Assembly (NCBI GenBank): GCA_934668295.1 | Contig: CAKUND010000078.1 | Location: forward strand, 1-9,521 | DNA: 9,521 nucleotides | Source of the DNA: an uncultured Oscillospiraceae bacterium | GTDB taxonomy: Bacteria; Bacillota; Clostridia; Oscillospirales; Oscillospiraceae | Reading direction: 5' to 3' | Shown: piece by piece, positions 6,066-9,521 of the stretch | How the letters are laid out: each line of letters begins with the position of its first letter | Numbering within the stretch: position 1 is the stretch's first letter | Program-made: the position numbers and the translations under genes | The notes under the pieces: generated by a model | Database searches by the model: none | What the model was told of the DNA's origin: nothing | Seen by the model: only the letters and a program-made list of their open reading frames with translations

Positions 6066-6101
6066 AAAGCCTCTGCCGCCCGTCCGGGCAGCAGAGGCTT
6101 T
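6066..6101. terminator. Strong bidirectional intrinsic terminator
   Basis: AAAGCCTCTGC (6066-6076) pairs perfectly with GCAGAGGCTTT (6091-6101). Inside, GCCC (6078-6081) pairs with GGGC (6086-6089). T-rich tracts follow on both strands (CTTTGACTTTATAT on plus, TTTGCTGTTTTAC on minus), so it ends both the glycosyltransferase and the convergent phosphoribosyltransferase. Confidence 0.92.
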
Positions 6102-6116
6102 GACTTTATATGTACC

Positions 6117-6674
6117 TTATTCCTTAACTGTGCCGTCGGCGTTGAAGACGGGGAGCTTGTTGAGGTAAACAATATCCTTGCGCTCCTGTGCGTCGCCCTC
6201 GGCGAGAACGGCCATGCGGCCCGCGACCGTGCCGCCTGCCTTTTCGACCAGCTCCTCCATCGCGCGCAGCGATTCACCGGTGGAAATGACGTCGTCGACG
6301 ATCAGCACGCGCTTGCCGCGGATCTTGTCGGCCTCCTCGCCGGACAGGTACAGATCCTGATCGTGCTGGGTCGTGATGGAGCGGACCGTCACGTGCAGCG
6401 GGCGGGGCATGTAGACCTTCAGACCCTTGCGGGCGACGAAATATTCCTTCGCGCCGGATTGGCGGGCCATCTCGTGGATGAGGGGAATGCTCTTGGCCTC
6501 GGCCGTGAGCAGATAATCATAGTCCTTCGGCGCTCTTGCCAGCAGCTCGCGCGCACAGGCGACGGTGATCTCCGCGTCGCCGAACATGACGAACGCGCCG
6601 ATATACAGATCGTCAGATACCTTACACAGCGGCAGATCCCGGTCAAGACCGGCAATGTTCATTCTATATTTCAT
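6117..6674 (-). CDS. Purine-type (adenine/xanthine-like) phosphoribosyltransferase
   Basis: This 185-residue type I phosphoribosyltransferase would join a free base to PRPP to give the nucleotide and pyrophosphate. The PRPP loop VLIVDDVISTGESL lies at 123-136, with an upstream TAEAKSIPLIHEMARQSG block (57-74) of the adenine phosphoribosyltransferase type, and RSITTQ (98-103) in the flexible-loop region. The N-terminus (NIAGLDRDLPLCKVSDDLYIG) forms the hood that selects the base. Adenine is the likeliest substrate, but xanthine or guanine cannot be excluded. Length is slightly above Bacillus Apt (170). ATG 6674 has AAGGAG 10 bases upstream; a second in-frame ATG lies four codons later. It is divergent from the nucleobase permease, consistent with salvage of imported purines. 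Confidence 0.85.
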   Translation of the reverse strand: MKYRMNIAGLDRDLPLCKVSDDLYIGAFVMFGDAEITVACARELLARAPKDYDYLLTAEAKSIPLIHEMARQSGAKEYFVARKGLKVYMPRPLHVTVRSITTQHDQDLYLSGEEADKIRGKRVLIVDDVISTGESLRAMEELVEKAGGTVAGRMAVLAEGDAQERKDIVYLNKLPVFNADGTVKE

Positions 6675-6702
6675 GCAGAATCTTCTCCTTCATATCCTTC
6701 AT
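6664..6702 (-). CDS. Possible 12-codon leader ORF overlapping the phosphoribosyltransferase start
   Basis: An ATG at 6702 opens MKDMKEKILHEI and stops with TAG at 6666-6664, in a different frame from the phosphoribosyltransferase and just past its start. Its only ribosome-site candidate is a weak GGGAAG. It may be a coincidence of A-rich ribosome-site sequence. Confidence 0.2.
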   Translation of the reverse strand: MKDMKEKILHEI

Positions 6703-6725
6703 GCGTGGGGTTCTTCCCAAAAAAT

Positions 6726-6754
6726 ATTATACCGGCCGAACGGTGGCTTGTCAA
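6726..6754 (-). promoter_or_regulatory. Perfect-consensus sigma-A promoter for the phosphoribosyltransferase
   Basis: On the minus strand TTGACA (6754-6749) and TATAAT (6731-6726) are separated by 17 bases: twelve of twelve consensus positions at ideal spacing. Transcription starts near 6719, giving a leader of about 45 bases. High basal expression is expected unless something represses it. Confidence 0.9.
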
Positions 6755-6853
6755 TTCCTTCTTCCGACTCGTTTTTTTCGTCATTGGCGAAAACAACATA
6801 TTTTTTGTGCAGTAGTGTAAATTTTCCTTGAACTTTTTTGTTGGTGTCGACGG

Positions 6854-6882
6854 TTGTATTTATATGCACGTTCCTCTATAAT
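6854..6882 (+). promoter_or_regulatory. Sigma-A promoter for the permease
   Basis: TATAAT (6877-6882) is perfect, with TTGTAT (6854-6859, three of six) 17 bases upstream. The start would be near 6889, leaving a leader of about 65 bases that carries a stable hairpin. Confidence 0.65.
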
Positions 6883-6900
6883 CAAACTGTCAGAAAGTCA

Positions 6901-6925
6901 GGCAGACTAAGAAATTTTGTCTGCC
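6901..6925 (+). promoter_or_regulatory. Leader hairpin before the permease
   Basis: GGCAGAC (6901-6907) pairs with GTCTGCC (6919-6925) around an 11-base AT-rich loop. It ends about a dozen bases before the ribosome site AAAGGA (6937-6942). No run of T's follows, so it is not a standard terminator; it could stabilise the message or control access to the ribosome site. I do not recognise a purine-riboswitch core here. Confidence 0.5.
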
Positions 6926-6954
6926 CACGAGAAAAGAAAGGATGGTTTCCCTAC

Positions 6955-8358
6955 ATGAGCAATTTCTTTAAAGTGAAGGAACACGGCTCGACCGTGCGCA
7001 CCGAGATCATGGCCGGTGTAACGACCTTCATGGCGATGGCCTATATTCTGATGGTCAACGCCGGTATGTTCTCCAGCCTCGGCACTGTCAGCTACGGCGC
7101 GATCTACATCGCGACCGCCATCTCCGCCGTCATCGGCACCGTTCTCATCGGCCTCCTGTCCAACCTGCCGCTGGCGCAGGCGTCCGGCATGGGCCTGAAC
7201 GCATTCTTCGTCTACACCGTCTGCTTCACCTTCGGCCTGAGCTACGCAAACGCGCTGGTTCTCGTTCTGGTTGACGGCATCGTCTTCGTCCTGCTGACCG
7301 TCACGGGTCTTCGCAAGATGATCTTTGACGCCATCCCGGCCGCTGTCAAGACCGCGATCTCCGCCGGTATCGGCCTGTTCATCGCGTTCATCGGCCTGCA
7401 GAACGCCGGTATCGTCGTGGACGACGGCGCAACGCTCGTCAATCTCTCTTCCTTCAACGTCTTCTCCGGCTCCGCGACATGGGCCAGCATCTTCCCGATG
7501 CTCCTGACCATCATCGCGGTCTTCGCCATCGGCGCAATGTCCAAGAAGAAGGTCAAGGGCGCGGTCCTGTGGGGCATGCTCGGCGGCGCGGTCCTCTACT
7601 ACGTCATCGGCCTCATCACGATTCCTGATTTCTATGCGACCGCTGTCGCTCCCAACCTGACCTCCGATTTCTTCAGTGCATTCAAGGAGTTCGGCACACA
7701 GGCGTTCGGCAAGGTCTTCACCGAAGGCTTCAACTTCAGCCCGTACATTGCCGAGCACGGCATGAGCAACTTCATCGTTATGTTCCTCACCACCATGCTT
7801 GCATTCTGCATGGTCGATATGTTCGATACCCTTGGCACGCTGTACGGCGCCTGCGCTGCCGGCAATATGCTGACCAAGGACGGCAACGTCCCCAACATGG
7901 ACAAGGCCATGCTGGCTGACGCCATCGCCACCTGCTGCGGCGCTGTCTGCGGCACCTCCACCGTCACCACGTTCGTCGAGTCCTCTGCCGGCGTTGCCGA
8001 GGGCGGCCGCACCGGTCTTGCCTCCATGGCGACCGCTGCACTGTTCTTCATCGCGATGTTCCTTGCGCCTGTTGCGCAGCTCATCCCGACCTACGCCTGC
8101 GCCGCGGCTCTTATTTACGTCGGCGTTCTCATGATGGCAAACGTCCGCTCCATCGACTGGGACGATCCCGCTGCTGCGGTCCCCGGCTTCATGACCGTCG
8201 CGTTCATGCCGCTGACCTATAACATCTCCTACGGCATCGCATTCGGCCTCATCTCCTATGTCTTCATCAAGATCTTCACCGGCAAGATCAAGGAGATCAA
8301 CGCAGGCACCTGGGTCATCACGATCCTCTTTGCTCTCATGTTCTTCCTCACTCGCTGA
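6955..8358 (+). CDS. NCS2/AzgA-type nucleobase (purine) permease
   Basis: This 467-residue polytopic membrane protein has the length and motifs of the COG2252 group (Bacillus PbuG/PbuO and AzgA), which import hypoxanthine, guanine or adenine by proton symport. Visible motifs are AGVTTFMAMAYIL (20-32), ASGMGLNAFF (76-85), FDTLGTLYG (290-298), GTSTVTTFVESSAG (333-346) followed by VAEGGRTGL, and SIDWDDP (399-405). There are about 12-14 hydrophobic segments, including two half-helices in the GMGLNAFF and GTSTVTTF regions where substrate binds in this family. ATG 6955 is chosen because upstream codons only encode a leader-derived extension from a TTG; its ribosome site AAAGGA is 12 bases away, a little far. 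The neighbouring phosphoribosyltransferase supports purine substrates. Base specificity cannot be read. Confidence 0.92.
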   Translation: MSNFFKVKEHGSTVRTEIMAGVTTFMAMAYILMVNAGMFSSLGTVSYGAIYIATAISAVIGTVLIGLLSNLPLAQASGMGLNAFFVYTVCFTFGLSYANALVLVLVDGIVFVLLTVTGLRKMIFDAIPAAVKTAISAGIGLFIAFIGLQNAGIVVDDGATLVNLSSFNVFSGSATWASIFPMLLTIIAVFAIGAMSKKKVKGAVLWGMLGGAVLYYVIGLITIPDFYATAVAPNLTSDFFSAFKEFGTQAFGKVFTEGFNFSPYIAEHGMSNFIVMFLTTMLAFCMVDMFDTLGTLYGACAAGNMLTKDGNVPNMDKAMLADAIATCCGAVCGTSTVTTFVESSAGVAEGGRTGLASMATAALFFIAMFLAPVAQLIPTYACAAALIYVGVLMMANVRSIDWDDPAAAVPGFMTVAFMPLTYNISYGIAFGLISYVFIKIFTGKIKEINAGTWVITILFALMFFLTR

Positions 8359-8371
8359 GAAAGCTTCCCCT

Positions 8372-8401
8372 CGGGCGCGCCATCCGGCGCGCCCGTTTTT
8401 T
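8372..8401 (+). terminator. Intrinsic terminator after the permease
   Basis: CGGGCGCGCC (8372-8381) and GGCGCGCCCG (8386-8395) form a perfect 10-bp GC stem around ATCC, followed by six T's (8396-8401). It separates the permease from the psuK promoter, so the two are distinct units. Confidence 0.95.
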
Positions 8402-8440
8402 CGTGTCGAAAACGTTCATAAAAAGTCCATACTTTTTCCC

Positions 8441-8469
8441 TTGACTTTTTCGGCTCGATTCGCTATGAT
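8441..8469 (+). promoter_or_regulatory. Sigma-A promoter for psuK-psuG
   Basis: TTGACT (8441-8446) and TATGAT (8464-8469) each match five of six consensus bases at 17-base spacing. The start falls near 8476, with the GAGGGGG ribosome site (8487-8493) about 7 bases before ATG 8501. Confidence 0.85.
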
Positions 8470-8500
8470 ACAACTTCACCAGAATTGAGGGGGCTTTTTT

Positions 8501-9442
8501 ATGGATAAGCAGCCGTATATCGTCGGCGTCGGCGCTGCAAATGCAGACCTCAACGGCGCGTCCCTTGCACCCATCCATCTGCGTGATTCCAACCCCGGCC
8601 ACATCAGCCTGTCCGCCGGCGGCGTGACGCGCAACGTGTGCGAAAACCTCGCGCGGCTGGGCGCGGACGTGAAGCTTTTGAGCTGTGTGGGCGATGATGC
8701 GTTCGGGACGTTCATTCGCCGTTCCTGCGAAGACGCGGGAATTGACGCGTCCCACCTGTATGAAGCGAAGGGCGCGGCTTCCTCCATGTACCTGTCCATT
8801 CTGGACGCGGACGGCGATATGCTGGTCGGCATGTCTGACATGCGCATCGTTCAGCAGGATATGCCGGAGGAGTATCTGCCGTCACAACGGGCGCTGATCC
8901 AGGGCGCAAAAGTCGTGACCTGCGACCCCTGCATGGACGAACGGACGCTTCTGCAGCTGCTGGAGCTTTGCACGCCGGGACAGATCGTCTGCGTTGACCC
9001 TGTCTCATGCGCGTATGCGCGCGTCGTCGCGCCGTTCATCGGCCGCTTCCACACGGCAAAGCCTAACCGCATGGAGCTGGAAATTCTGGCCGGGATGGAA
9101 ATTCAGTCTGACAGCGATCTGGAGCGCGCGGGCGAGGCCGTTTTGAATAAGGGCCTCCGGCGGCTGTTCGTCAGCCTCGGCGCGGAGGGCTGTTTGTACA
9201 TGGACGACACCGGCACAGTTCTGCGGCGCAGGCTGCGTCCGGCAAAAATGGTCAACGCCTCCGGCGCGGGTGATTCGTTTGCCGCCGCGATGCTCTACGC
9301 GACGCTTCACGGCTTCGATGTCGAACGGACGCTGGAGTATGCCATGGCTGCCGGGATCGCCGCCGTCTCGCACGAGCGGACGATCAACCCGAATATGAGC
9401 ACCGCGCTGCTCGAAGAAATTCTGCTGGCGCACCGCATCTGA
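8501..9442 (+). CDS. psuK: Pseudouridine kinase
   Basis: This 313-residue PfkB/ribokinase-fold sugar kinase phosphorylates pseudouridine to pseudouridine 5'-phosphate in the cytoplasm. Beyond the general PfkB features (AGGVTRNVCENLARLG at 39-54, VGDDAFG at 63-69, and the ATP/catalytic block NASGAGDSFAAAM at 252-264 with Asp258), it carries the pattern I associate with PsuK rather than ribokinase: DSNPGHISLSAGG (29-41), SSMYLSILDADGDMLVGMSDM (94-114), VDPVSC (165-170), HTAKPNRMELE (184-194) and NPNMS (296-300). The length equals that of the E. coli enzyme. The start of psuG follows after 32 bases, which strongly supports the assignment. PsuK plus PsuG turn pseudouridine from RNA turnover into uracil and ribose 5-phosphate. 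Confidence 0.92.
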   Translation: MDKQPYIVGVGAANADLNGASLAPIHLRDSNPGHISLSAGGVTRNVCENLARLGADVKLLSCVGDDAFGTFIRRSCEDAGIDASHLYEAKGAASSMYLSILDADGDMLVGMSDMRIVQQDMPEEYLPSQRALIQGAKVVTCDPCMDERTLLQLLELCTPGQIVCVDPVSCAYARVVAPFIGRFHTAKPNRMELEILAGMEIQSDSDLERAGEAVLNKGLRRLFVSLGAEGCLYMDDTGTVLRRRLRPAKMVNASGAGDSFAAAMLYATLHGFDVERTLEYAMAAGIAAVSHERTINPNMSTALLEEILLAHRI

Positions 9443-9474
9443 ACCTGTACACCCATCTGAAAGGAGTTATTCAT

Positions 9475-9521
9475 ATGAATCTGAAGGATTATCTGTCTGT
9501 TACCCCTGAAATTCAGGAGGC
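9475..9521 (+). CDS. psuG: Pseudouridine-5'-phosphate glycosidase, N-terminal fragment
   Basis: The gene starts at ATG 9475 with AAAGGAG (9460-9466) 8 bases upstream and runs off the right edge after 15 complete codons (MNLKDYLSVTPEIQE). This opening resembles PsuG N-termini, and psuG is the usual partner of psuK. PsuG breaks the C-C bond of pseudouridine 5'-phosphate to uracil plus ribose 5-phosphate. The identification rests on a short fragment and on context. Confidence 0.75.
   Translation, partial: MNLKDYLSVTPEIQE

Noticed and set aside
6838..6954. Upstream TTG start for the permease
   Set aside because: It would lie before the promoter -10 box and encode the leader hairpin; ATG 6955 begins the family-like N-terminus.
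6889..6954. Purine riboswitch in the permease leader
   Set aside because: The leader is only about 65 bases with a single simple hairpin; I could not place the three-stem junction or its conserved bases.
6907..7758. Minus-strand open frame of 283 codons
   Set aside because: It is antisense to the permease; the Asp/Glu-rich translation is the complement of hydrophobic codons.

Overview
This GC-rich 9.5 kb window most likely comes from a spore-forming gut-type Clostridia chromosome, probably an Oscillospiraceae-like lineage. That placement is an inference from the high GC, the sporulation genes, the consensus sigma-A-type promoters with AGGAGG-type ribosome sites, and the protein flavour; no marker fixes the genus. 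I see no rRNA, tRNA, CRISPR array, IS transposase or phage gene.

Layout. Bases 1-32 are the end of an unidentified plus-strand gene, which converges through a bidirectional terminator (45-78) on a minus-strand acetate-kinase-family gene (229-1416). Upstream of that lies a minus-strand operon of three genes reading from 3890 down to 1536: a small carboxypeptidase-regulatory-like protein, a TTG-started protein with a SpoIID/LytB domain plus peptidoglycan-binding repeats, and a two-repeat peptidoglycan-binding protein joined to it by an ATGA overlap. Divergent from this operon is spoVAC (4011-4451). The 120 bp between them carry a sigma-G-like promoter for spoVAC and a sigma-K/E-like promoter for the operon, so the block looks like a sporulation locus. 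Bases 4452-4763 hold no gene but contain hairpin repeats. A GT4 glycosyltransferase follows (4764-6059) and ends at a strong bidirectional terminator shared with a convergent purine-type phosphoribosyltransferase (6117-6674). That gene diverges from an NCS2/AzgA-type nucleobase permease (6955-8358), giving a purine salvage pair. Last come psuK (8501-9442) and the start of psuG (9475 onward), the pseudouridine degradation operon.

The least ordinary features are these: (a) a ~100 bp structured repeat present twice in opposite orientation (about 100-202 and 4601-4702). Each end is itself a hairpin, and the ends of each copy change together, as expected if the two ends pair; a third, decayed unit abuts the second copy. 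(b) The divergent sporulation promoters and the poorly characterised SpoIID/peptidoglycan-binding operon. (c) An acetate-kinase homologue altered at several catalytic positions. (d) A spoVAC gene without spoVAD/spoVAE beside it.

All functional statements rest on reading motifs by eye; no search or folding program was run.
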